Positions 37,336 through 43,889 of a stretch of DNA of 64,000 bases are shown one piece after another. The position numbers were made by a program, and so were the translations under genes. Position 1 is the first letter of the stretch. Every line of letters starts with the position of its first letter. The DNA lies in contig NZ_CP083761.1 of assembly GCF_023558375.1 (NCBI RefSeq), positions 1 through 64,000 of the forward strand, in the 5' to 3' direction. This stretch comes from Chroococcidiopsis sp. CCMEE 29. GTDB lineage: Bacteria > Cyanobacteriota > Cyanobacteriia > Cyanobacteriales > Chroococcidiopsidaceae. The notes beneath the pieces were generated by a model that saw only the letters and a list, made by a program, of their open reading frames with translations, did not search any database and was not told the DNA's origin.

Positions 37336-38005
37336 AACGAAGCTAGGTCAAGCCTTGGGTTTAGGCAAAGCGCCAAAGAAAGGGTACTCTGGCAAACTCC
37401 TATTAGTTAAGTTTTCCTTGCCCCGGCGAGATGCACAGGAATACTTTCGGCTTGTCAAAGCAAGCAAGCAGAAGCAACTAACTCAATCTCATTGGTTTGC
37501 TGCTATCAACGAAGCAATCAAAGAGTTCCTAGCTGATGTTGCCCAGGCGGGTGAAAAAATTTCTACGAGTGACTCAGAAAACATCACCTTCAACGGCTAC
37601 AACAAAGTCACTGAATCAGATGCAAACATCAACATCAATGGGAATCGTCCCAAGGTAAAAGTAGTAACCGTTGTGGAAAGGCGTTACCTGTATGGCTTGC
37701 CATCTATCAGGCACTACAACCCCAAGCTGTTACTTGAAAATTACATGCTTGGTCGTGACGAACCTGTAGGTATTGAGTTTGAAATCAACAGCAAACTACT
37801 AGCTGAACTTACTGAACTGCGTAACAAATACGGCATTCTTGAGAAGGATTTAATCAGCCAATCAATTGACCGTAAGGCAGCTAGGCTAAGGCTTTCGGGT
37901 ATTTATTCTGATGTGGAGGTAGTAGAACAACGAACTGAACTTAAGAAAGATACGAATCGGTACAACCCACACGGACAGATATTTCAACCGGATGAACTAA
38001 TATGA
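37322..38005 (+). CDS. element protein
   Basis: 227 aa from GTG at 37322 (ATG at 37328 possible). Unrecognised. The first 70 residues (KLLLVKFSLPRRDAQEYFRL, HWFAAINEAIKEFL) could be a ribbon-helix-helix-like domain; a spacer rich in Asn follows (NININGN), then FEINSKLLAELTELRNKYGI and a basic helix. Overlaps its neighbours by 14 and 4 bases. Confidence 0.6.
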   Translation: MPMPRTKLGQALGLGKAPKKGYSGKLLLVKFSLPRRDAQEYFRLVKASKQKQLTQSHWFAAINEAIKEFLADVAQAGEKISTSDSENITFNGYNKVTESDANININGNRPKVKVVTVVERRYLYGLPSIRHYNPKLLLENYMLGRDEPVGIEFEINSKLLAELTELRNKYGILEKDLISQSIDRKAARLRLSGIYSDVEVVEQRTELKKDTNRYNPHGQIFQPDELI

Positions 38006-38916
38006 ATGACGACCAATATTTAGCAAGTCGGCAAGCAGAACCAGCAATCAACGAAGGTATCAGGGAACAAAACTACATCCCTGGAATTGTTGAATCTAGG
38101 GAAAATGAGGGCTGGGTAATTGACCCGGCTGATGGCGAACGGGTTTACCAGACCGGACGTGGCAGAGTGTCACAACCGGATTACCAAGTATCTTACATAC
38201 CGGAAGAAGATGACGATACTCCAGTAAGGGACCTCAGCGGAACAGGTCAAGCCCGTCGTATCAACAATAGCAAGGAAGCTGAAGCCGACCGGGAACAACT
38301 AGCTTACTACCAGGAACAGTATCGCCAGCGAGAACAAGCACAGCCAGACGTTGCTGACATGAGTTTAGGCGATGCTTACAAGCTTATTGAACTTGCGAAG
38401 AAGGATAGAAATTTCCAGCAGTTCTACGAGAACTATGACCAGAGTAAATCCAACCTACAGCTAACACCACAGCAACAAGCTACGGTTGCGAAGATTAGAA
38501 AAGCTTTTGGCAGTTCCATGAGTAACGGCACTGACCCAGGTATCAGCACGGATATGATACTGGCAGCTATTGAACACTACGGTCTGGCTAAACCTGGCAA
38601 GCAACGTCAGAGTAATCAGAACCAAAACTATCAACCAGTCAATCTAACCGCTGAACAGCGGGCAAGTGCAGATGCAGCGGAACGGCAAATAGCTTCTGCT
38701 TGGGGTTTACAGGACAATCAACGGGAATACGATAACCGCATCGTGTTTCTAGGGGAACTCTCTAAACACCTAACACCCACTGATGTGGAGAAGATTAACC
38801 GCAACCCAGCCAAGGGCATAACTGCTTTGTGGTCAGCCTATTCATCCGGCAAATTAGACAGGCTTTGTATGTCAGTAAATCTACCCACATCTCGCCAGTA
38901 CAAGGGTTATGAGTAA
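38002..38916 (+). CDS. element protein, Gln/Asn-rich
   Basis: 304 aa, unrecognised. Hydrophilic, with GWVIDPADGERVYQTGRGRV, helical LGDAYKLIELAKKDRNFQQF and C-terminal DRLCMSVNLPTSRQYKGYE. ATGA overlap with the upstream gene and 8 bases with the downstream gene. Confidence 0.6.
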   Translation: MNDDQYLASRQAEPAINEGIREQNYIPGIVESRENEGWVIDPADGERVYQTGRGRVSQPDYQVSYIPEEDDDTPVRDLSGTGQARRINNSKEAEADREQLAYYQEQYRQREQAQPDVADMSLGDAYKLIELAKKDRNFQQFYENYDQSKSNLQLTPQQQATVAKIRKAFGSSMSNGTDPGISTDMILAAIEHYGLAKPGKQRQSNQNQNYQPVNLTAEQRASADAAERQIASAWGLQDNQREYDNRIVFLGELSKHLTPTDVEKINRNPAKGITALWSAYSSGKLDRLCMSVNLPTSRQYKGYE

Positions 38917-39388
38917 GAAGAAAGTAGCCAGGTTTAAGGATATGGACAAAGCCATCCAGTCCGTCCTAGGTGAAGGGCTGTACGACATGGAGAAGTACGA
39001 CAAATTTGACGATGAGAATCGGAAAACCCTCGTATTAGACCAACATGCTGACATCTTCAAAGACCCGGCTGACTATGAAAAAGTTAAGCAAGCGCTGGTG
39101 GAAGGTACAGGGAGATACAAAGATTGGGGTGACAACGCAAGATTTAGGGCTTACTCAGCACTCATCGGAACGCGTGAGGCTTACGCCGCCGGTCTTAAGT
39201 TGACAGTGGCTGAGAGTTATGACCCATTCACTGGAGAACCCGAAGAAGAGGATGAGGAGGAAGAGGACAGCACAGACAAGTACAACTACTTTGATGATGA
39301 CGAAGACGATGTTAGCTACGACTTTGAACGGGAGAATAACTCAGATGACGGACCGAGTACCAGAACAGAATATCAAGCAGTCTATTGA
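38909..39388 (+). CDS. element protein with acidic tail
   Basis: 159 aa, unrecognised. N-terminal part helical and basic (KKKVARFKDMDKAIQSVLGE), middle with a Trp/Arg-rich turn (GRYKDWGDNARFRAYSALIG), C terminus strongly acidic (EEEDEEEEDS, FDDDEDDVSYDFE). The acidic tail may mimic DNA or bind a basic partner; inference only. Confidence 0.6.
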   Translation: MSKKKVARFKDMDKAIQSVLGEGLYDMEKYDKFDDENRKTLVLDQHADIFKDPADYEKVKQALVEGTGRYKDWGDNARFRAYSALIGTREAYAAGLKLTVAESYDPFTGEPEEEDEEEEDSTDKYNYFDDDEDDVSYDFERENNSDDGPSTRTEYQAVY

Positions 39389-39524
39389 ACCTGTTTACTA
39401 CAGCCGTGGCGTAGACCTGGTTGAGTTAACTAGACAGTGTGAGATAAACCTTAGGCGACAGCGAGTTGACCACACTGAAGACAGAATGCTTACGACACAA
39501 GGCAACCCACCCGAGAGTAACTAA
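39345..39524 (+). CDS. small element protein in overlapping frame
   Basis: 59 aa from the ATG at 39345 (MTDRVPEQNIKQSIEPVYYS...), starting 44 bases inside the previous gene. The rest (VDLVELTRQCEINLRRQRVD) looks coding, and the stop is 1 base before the next ATG, matching the spacing of the operon. Confidence 0.5.
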   Translation: MTDRVPEQNIKQSIEPVYYSRGVDLVELTRQCEINLRRQRVDHTEDRMLTTQGNPPESN

Positions 39525-39525
39525 T

Positions 39526-39831
39526 ATGTCAAGTCAATTTATTCAGACTCAGTTTACTGTTCAGACCGTTGGAACCATCGCAGCGAGGGCTGGTATCGAT
39601 ACGGTAGCGACGTTCACACCGCCAAACCTCGCTAGCATTGCGTTCATCTGTGTAGAAGGTCAAGCAGCTAGACTTACTTTCGATGGAACTAACCCCACAG
39701 CTACCCAGGGGTTAAGACTTCCAGCTAACCTAGCACCGTTCAGGATAGATTTAGCCCCAAACATAGCCATCAAAGCTATTGGTGAAGCAGCCGGTGGATT
39801 CCTTACAATCCTCTGGGCAAGGGCGTTCTAA
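39526..39831 (+). CDS. small beta-rich protein, phage-decoration-like
   Basis: 101 aa from the ATG at 39526. Almost wholly beta and hydrophobic. AFICVEGQAARLTFDGTNPT then GLRLPAN and FLTILWARAF follow the pattern of small virion or surface proteins (RxxxDGTxPT...G..LxxG...i.......a.L.i.W.r). This is the best hint that the operon makes a particle; I do not claim a named family. Confidence 0.55.
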   Translation: MSSQFIQTQFTVQTVGTIAARAGIDTVATFTPPNLASIAFICVEGQAARLTFDGTNPTATQGLRLPANLAPFRIDLAPNIAIKAIGEAAGGFLTILWARAF

Positions 39832-39862
39832 GCGATAATAGATATAAAGAGAGGATATTAAG

Positions 39863-40054
39863 ATGCCTGCTAACATCACTGCCAAAATGGCGCTAATCAA
39901 ACTCAACGCTGACTCTGTTGACCCAGTGGTAGATACAGTGACCGGGCAGACTTTAGCGAACGCAGCGAGTCAAACGGATGCCACCCGACGCGCTGCTATG
40001 AAAGCTAGGATTGCTACAACATTTGAGTCACGTCGCCGTAACTCCGCTGGTTGA
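39863..40054 (+). CDS. small element protein, last in operon
   Basis: 63 aa (MPANITAKMALIKLNADSVD ... RIATTFESRRRNSAG), unrecognised. AGAGGAT ribosome site before the ATG; a strong terminator follows 37 bases later. Confidence 0.55.
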   Translation: MPANITAKMALIKLNADSVDPVVDTVTGQTLANAASQTDATRRAAMKARIATTFESRRRNSAG

Positions 40055-40090
40055 GGGCTGTACGTCAACAAATTACTAGACACAAATAAA

Positions 40091-40117
40091 CCTCCGACTC
40101 GACCCGGAGGTATTTTT
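40091..40117 (+). terminator. terminator of the main element operon
   Basis: CCTCCG-actcgacc-CGGAGG followed by TATTTTT. Confidence 0.85.
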
Positions 40118-40141
40118 GTGGTTACTTGCCCGTTCGCGGTA

Positions 40142-40411
40142 TTAATTTTTGGGAAGGTACTGGGCTAACTCACTTAGTAATCGTTGTGCCTGTTGCCAGC
40201 GGGGGCTAGTTTTACCTCTAGCTTTAACCATCCAGTCTTCTAGCAACTGGCGAGGTATAGACACAGTAACGTCTTTACCTGTCACAGGTTTAGCATGGAA
40301 TTCGTAGATGAGTTTGTCCACATCTTCTCTGATTGGGTCAGGTACGCGCATAGTCCGGGAACTGTACGCTTCTTTCTTAGTTCGACCACCTTTAGGTTTA
40401 ACAGATTTCAT
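40142..40411 (-). CDS. small basic element protein
   Basis: 89 aa. Basic N terminus (KSVKPKGGRTKKEAYSSRTM) then RVPDPIREDVDKLIYEFHAK, a pattern common in small proteins of cyanobacterial plasmids and mobile elements, perhaps a DNA-binding clamp or RHH-like protein. It ends 87 bases after the operon terminator and is co-directional with the XRE regulator upstream of it. Confidence 0.6.
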   Translation of the reverse strand: MKSVKPKGGRTKKEAYSSRTMRVPDPIREDVDKLIYEFHAKPVTGKDVTVSIPRQLLEDWMVKARGKTSPRWQQAQRLLSELAQYLPKN

Positions 40412-40444
40412 AAGTTGTGACGGGTAAAGGTGTTACTACTCTAG

Positions 40445-40672
40445 TTATTTGGGTTCACTAACCTCTCGCAATACAAACAAATCTCCTACTTCCACATTGA
40501 AATACTCGCATAGAGTCTCGATTGTGTTTAGGTCTACACGCTTCATAGAACTGTGGAACAACTGATTAATTGTTTGTATAGCCAAACCTGTTTCATCCCT
40601 AAGCCTTGTCTGGGTAAGCTTCGGGTCTTTCTCAGCCATTAACACCGCTAGTCTGCAATACACTTTTCTCAT
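40445..40672 (-). CDS. XRE (Cro/CI-type) regulator
   Basis: 75 aa single-domain helix-turn-helix: LTQTRLRDETGLAIQTINQL is the HTH, then DLNTIETLCEYFNVEVGDLF, the standard ending of Cro/C1-type HTH domains. The promoter region between it and the divergent 40940 gene holds two identical palindromes (40712, 40754), so it is the probable repressor controlling the switch between the two transcription directions. Confidence 0.85.
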   Translation of the reverse strand: MRKVYCRLAVLMAEKDPKLTQTRLRDETGLAIQTINQLFHSSMKRVDLNTIETLCEYFNVEVGDLFVLREVSEPK

Positions 40673-40711
40673 TACTCCATCTTACTTTCCTACAAACATT
40701 GTAGAACAAAA

Positions 40712-40727
40712 TTCTAAGAAACTAGAA
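40712..40727. promoter_or_regulatory. operator TTCTA-N6-TAGAA, site 1
   Basis: TTCTAAGAAACTAGAA. Same 5+5 half-sites as site 2, 42 bases apart centre to centre, about four helical turns. A further CTACAA-aca-TTGTAG dyad lies at 40690-40704. Confidence 0.65.
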
Positions 40728-40753
40728 AATCAGGTATAAATACAGATGATATT

Positions 40754-40769
40754 TTCTAGCTTCCTAGAA
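40754..40769. promoter_or_regulatory. operator TTCTA-N6-TAGAA, site 2
   Basis: TTCTAGCTTCCTAGAA, a TTCTAG-CTTC-CTAGAA dyad. A TATAAA-like box lies between the two sites. Confidence 0.65.
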
Positions 40770-40893
40770 TAGATTAGGAACATAAGAAAAGGCGAAACGG
40801 GACTGCCCCCCAAATAACAAACTCCTTCCCAAACGGAAACGCCACTAACCAAAGTGAGTACGGGTACCTACGGAAGCAGCAGTTTAAGACCGA

Positions 40894-40939
40894 GATTCAA
40901 CCAGCCCGTATCGGCTGGATTGAGTTGAAGGATAAAACA
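40894..40939 (+). promoter_or_regulatory. leader element 1 with CCAGCC hairpin
   Basis: GATTCAA then hairpin CCAGCC-cgtatc-GGCTGG (40901-40918), then GATTGAGTTGAAGG before the ATG. One of four related leaders in this segment. Confidence 0.55.
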
Positions 40940-41137
40940 ATGCAAGCCACTGATTATTTACAAGATTTGATTCGTTCACTGAGTACAGCGATTTACGACA
41001 CATCAATCGAAACCTGCAACGACATCAACACGCTGAACGAGATTCGGGTGCTGGCGACACTGGTTGCTGACGCTGCTGATATGAGGATATTTGAAATCGA
41101 ACCAGAACCACTGGAACCCGAAGAAGACGAGGAATGA
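40940..41137 (+). CDS. small acidic element protein
   Basis: 65 aa from the ATG at 40940 (an in-frame TTG at 40925 lies in the leader). Unrecognised; helical with an acidic tail (IEPEPLEPEEDEE). First gene of the rightward transcript opposite the XRE gene. Confidence 0.55.
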   Translation: MQATDYLQDLIRSLSTAIYDTSIETCNDINTLNEIRVLATLVADAADMRIFEIEPEPLEPEEDEE

Positions 41138-41187
41138 TTCAGCCGAGGGCGGGTAGCACCGCCTTCCACTGAGTTAAGGGCAAGGAA
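41136..41187 (+). promoter_or_regulatory. leader element 2
   Basis: GATTCAGCCGAGG, hairpin GGGCGG-tagca-CCGCC, then CTGAGTTAAGG before the ATG at 41188. Same frame of words as leaders 1, 3 and 4. Confidence 0.5.
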
Positions 41188-41544
41188 ATGACACTCACAC
41201 AGAAAGAGATTAAGCGACGTTTTATTGATGCTGACTACCACATAGAGAAGGAAGGTAGTAAGTGGTACGTCAGGTTTCCAGGTGGTGGTAGGACATACAG
41301 CTACAACGGTTCACTAGCTGATGTTGCTGCAAGATTGAACCTCATAACTAAGGATGAGGCACACGAGTTCAGTAAGAAAGACCAGCGCCACGTAGTACGC
41401 AGCTTACCACTAGACACCAAGCAGTTCATTGAAGAGTTACGAACCTGGAACGGTGACAAGTACGCATTCTTAACAGCGATGGAAAAACAATACGGCTGGT
41501 CAATCGGTCAGATGTTTGAAGTTAAGGAATGGCAAGATAGGTAA
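41188..41544 (+). CDS. element protein
   Basis: 118 aa, unrecognised. Beta-like N terminus (YHIEKEGSKWYVRFPGGGRT) with an apparent DNA- or peptide-binding look, helical C terminus (LTAMEKQYGWSIGQMFEVKE). Preceded by leader 2 and followed by leader 3. Confidence 0.55.
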   Translation: MTLTQKEIKRRFIDADYHIEKEGSKWYVRFPGGGRTYSYNGSLADVAARLNLITKDEAHEFSKKDQRHVVRSLPLDTKQFIEELRTWNGDKYAFLTAMEKQYGWSIGQMFEVKEWQDR

Positions 41545-41545
41545 A

Positions 41546-41601
41546 GATTCAGCCGAAGGCTAACAACCCTCGCTTGAGTTTAAGTAACTGTTACGGAAAC
41601 G
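41546..41601 (+). promoter_or_regulatory. leader element 3
   Basis: GATTCAGCCGAAGGCTAAC, then CGCTTGAGTTTAAG and GAAACG before the ATG at 41602. GCCGAAGGC forms a small dyad. Confidence 0.5.
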
Positions 41602-41817
41602 ATGTATTTCTACACTGAAGAATTGTTCAATTGCTTTTCACTACGCCGCCCAGGTGGTGAGTCGTTCATGTTCTTGCAAGGTGATGACGCTACTACCTTT
41701 GAAAAGGAGTTGGATTACTTACGTAAGCATAAGTACCCTAACATCTTCTTCAAGACTTATGAAGAGGGAGTAAGTGAGTTAGTCAGTATGTATGACGTGC
41801 AAGGATATCTCACGTGA
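41602..41817 (+). CDS. small element protein
   Basis: 71 aa, unrecognised (MYFYTEELFNCFSLRRPGGE ... ELVSMYDVQGYLT). Preceded by leader 3. Confidence 0.5.
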   Translation: MYFYTEELFNCFSLRRPGGESFMFLQGDDATTFEKELDYLRKHKYPNIFFKTYEEGVSELVSMYDVQGYLT

Positions 41818-41878
41818 AATTTATGACTTGTCTGAGAAGGTTTCAATCATTCTGAAGAGGCTGAACAAGGCAGGTTAA
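41792..41878 (+). CDS. possible 28-aa protein overlapping the 41602 gene
   Basis: ATG at 41792 in another frame gives MTCKDISREIYDLSEKVSII then LKRLNKAG, an amphipathic helix. It overlaps the previous gene by 26 bases, in keeping with the compact style here. Too short to be sure. Confidence 0.35.
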   Translation: MTCKDISREIYDLSEKVSIILKRLNKAG

Positions 41879-41888
41879 GGAAAGAGTA

Positions 41889-41956
41889 ACGATTGTACCA
41901 GCCCTAACCGGCTGGATACAGCCAACACTCTACACCTGGCTGAGGGAGTTTAAATC
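41889..41956 (+). promoter_or_regulatory. leader element 4 with CCAGCC hairpin
   Basis: GATTGTA then hairpin CCAGCC-ctaacc-GGCTGG (41898-41915), the same stem as leader 1, then GAGGGAGTTTAAATC before the ATG at 41957. Confidence 0.55.
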
Positions 41957-42256
41957 ATGGACGCACAACAGTTTTTAACCGCAAGTTTTGAACTGACAGC
42001 AATTTTTCCAATGATGGCGATGGTTGTGGACTTTGTTCTGAGACAGGCAACAGAATCAAATCGGTCAGAAATGTCCGATTTGGATAGTGTACACGAAGAT
42101 ACTCCGACTTATGAAGGTTGGACTTTGTTAGAACCAGCTTGCTGTTATTCAGAATTCACGATTCGGGAACTGAAGAAACTCGGACGTCAACGCCACATCA
42201 AGAATTATGGACGAATGATTAAGAGTCAATTAGTTGAGGCACTACTAGCCTCGTAA
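41957..42256 (+). CDS. protein with SAP/Rho-N-like C-terminal motif
   Basis: 99 aa. A hydrophobic N-terminal segment (FELTAIFPMMAMVVDFVL) is followed by a linker and SEFTIRELKKLGRQRHIKNYGRMIKSQLVEALL, which matches the helix-extended-loop-helix of SAP/Rho N-terminal nucleic-acid-binding motifs (T.(R/K)ELK.LA...I..Y..M.K..L...L). The quoted motif is at about residues 65-97. Confidence 0.6.
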   Translation: MDAQQFLTASFELTAIFPMMAMVVDFVLRQATESNRSEMSDLDSVHEDTPTYEGWTLLEPACCYSEFTIRELKKLGRQRHIKNYGRMIKSQLVEALLAS

Positions 42257-42264
42257 AGGAAGTC

Positions 42265-42366
42265 ATGAAATTACTACTGGCAATGATTTTTATAAGTTTA
42301 CTCCTTGGCTGGACCCGACCAGTTAGGACGTTTCAAGCTTGGGCAGATTATTTTTCAGGGAGATAA
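42265..42366 (+). CDS. 33-aa single-helix membrane protein
   Basis: ATG after AAGGAAG; the N-terminal half is a hydrophobic helix (MKLLLAMIFISLLLGWTRP), the rest hydrophilic (FQAWADYFSGR). Stop 5 bases before the next ATG, so probably coupled to it. Confidence 0.55.
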   Translation: MKLLLAMIFISLLLGWTRPVRTFQAWADYFSGR

Positions 42367-42371
42367 ATCAG

Positions 42372-42545
42372 ATGAAAAAGCCTAGATTCAACAAATCTGC
42401 TTTAGTAGCTGGTTTGGTGGCATGGCTAGTACTAGCGGTACTCGGATTAGCTGGTTCATATTTTCTGATGAGGATGTTTGACGAGGTGCCTTCAGCTTAC
42501 GACCAGATTCAACAGCAACTACAACAGGAACAACAACAACAATGA
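42372..42545 (+). CDS. 57-aa single-helix membrane protein with Gln tail
   Basis: MKKPRFNKSALVAGLVAWLV: a basic start, one hydrophobic helix (about 10-33), then a tail of mostly Gln encoded by CAACAA repeats. It overlaps the recombinase gene by ATGA. A holin- or anchor-like role is possible but not shown. Confidence 0.6.
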   Translation: MKKPRFNKSALVAGLVAWLVLAVLGLAGSYFLMRMFDEVPSAYDQIQQQLQQEQQQQ

Positions 42546-43129
42546 CTAGGGTAATCGAACTAGGGAGGGCTAGCACTAGCGACCAGAAGCTATCGCGTGA
42601 GGTGCAAGAGACTCGAATTAGGCACTGGTGCTTGGCGAACGACTTAGAGTTAATAGGTTTTCTGTACGATGGCGGCATATCTGGCAAGACCCTCGATAGA
42701 CCAGCGGTGAAAACAGCATTACAGCTACTAGAGGCAGGTGAAGCTGATGGGATTATCGTGTTCAAGCTAGACAGATTGACCAGAAACCTATCCGAACTGA
42801 ATCAACTGATAGAAAACTATTTCAAAGACAAGTACGCGCTGATTTCAGTTAGCGAGGTACTAGATACAACCACAGCTAGTGGGAGGTTGGTCATCAACAT
42901 ATTAGGTTCCGTAGCCCAGTGGGAAAGAGAGACTATTTCCGAACGAACAAAATTAGCCCTAGCGGTGAAGAAAGAGAGGGGTGAACCAGTTGGGCGTAGA
43001 CCGACAATCACTTTTGAGATGGTACAGCAAGTCAAAGCGATGCGTATGGAGGATTTCACGCACGCCGAGATAGCTGAAATTGTTGGGATTTCGTGCAGTT
43101 CTGTAGGGCAAATACTAAGGAGGAAGTAG
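42542..43129 (+). CDS. serine recombinase (resolvase/invertase family)
   Basis: 195 aa. N-terminal catalytic domain: GRASTSDQ with the nucleophile Ser, then GGISGKTLDRP, FKLDRLTRNLSEL with the conserved Arg, and INILGSVAQWERETISERTK. C-terminal HTH: THAEIAEIVGISCSSVGQIL. Size fits a resolvase or DNA invertase rather than a large phage integrase. The element thus has two recombinase types; the tyrosine enzyme is the likely integrase and this one a resolvase, invertase or dimer-resolution enzyme. Confidence 0.9.
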   Translation: MTRVIELGRASTSDQKLSREVQETRIRHWCLANDLELIGFLYDGGISGKTLDRPAVKTALQLLEAGEADGIIVFKLDRLTRNLSELNQLIENYFKDKYALISVSEVLDTTTASGRLVINILGSVAQWERETISERTKLALAVKKERGEPVGRRPTITFEMVQQVKAMRMEDFTHAEIAEIVGISCSSVGQILRRK

Positions 43130-43212
43130 AAATGGTGGTGGAAATGGCGGCAGATAGCGTCCGGTGCAGCCTGGTGTTAGATGCTTATTATGAATTGCCC
43201 ACTAACATTAAG

Positions 43213-43671
43213 TTAAAGTTTAAGGATAGTAATTTTTATAGCGTAGAAAGTAAGCATTGTAGTCAATATTGCAATAACAGAACAAAGTATACCAACAAAT
43301 GCATTTAATAGAAATGACAGTAGAATAACGTTTAGAACAAATAAGGATATTCCCGTAAAAAAAGTTGGTGTAAAGAAACTTGCTAGTCTATCTACTTTTT
43401 TAATGAAATTTTTATCTTCATATATTTCTAGCATTTTGCAAGCAAGTGTTAACGCTACCCCAATTATCGTTGCAGATAGCAACACAAAGACGCTAATTCC
43501 CGTAATAATAGACGTTAAATTGAAAAATATATCTCTTTTTGGACTTGTAATTAAAACTGTAAAAGCTGTAAAAGAAAAACCCGTTAGTAGAGAACAAACA
43601 GTTGTTAACTGGTTAGAAATTTGTTGCTTTGCTTCTATCTTTAGCTTCTCTTTTTCCTTAATTTCAGCCAT
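43213..43671 (-). CDS. four-helix membrane protein of unknown function
   Basis: 152 aa. A charged N terminus (AEIKEKEKLKIEAKQQ) precedes about four hydrophobic segments (roughly 28-44, 53-75, 98-116, 119-141). More AT-rich in appearance than its neighbours. Lies in the cargo position between the recombinase and integrase, on the opposite strand to the recombinase. Small membrane proteins in such places are sometimes defence effectors; here that is only a suggestion. Confidence 0.65.
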   Translation of the reverse strand: MAEIKEKEKLKIEAKQQISNQLTTVCSLLTGFSFTAFTVLITSPKRDIFFNLTSIITGISVFVLLSATIIGVALTLACKMLEIYEDKNFIKKVDRLASFFTPTFFTGISLFVLNVILLSFLLNAFVGILCSVIAILTTMLTFYAIKITILKL

Positions 43672-43889
43672 AGACGCTTCTTCTTAACGTACATAATAAA
43701 CCTGCAAACAGTTTTCCAACGAAGCTGGTAGGTTATCATCAACGCGTCTAATTCTATACTCAACCCTACACAGCAGAGGAACAAGCAGAAGTATGGGAAG
43801 AGGTTGCCCATACTTGGACTGACTTCGAGTACACACTCAGATGTATCGTAACCTGCAACACATTCTCGTATTACAAGTTTTGCTTTTAA

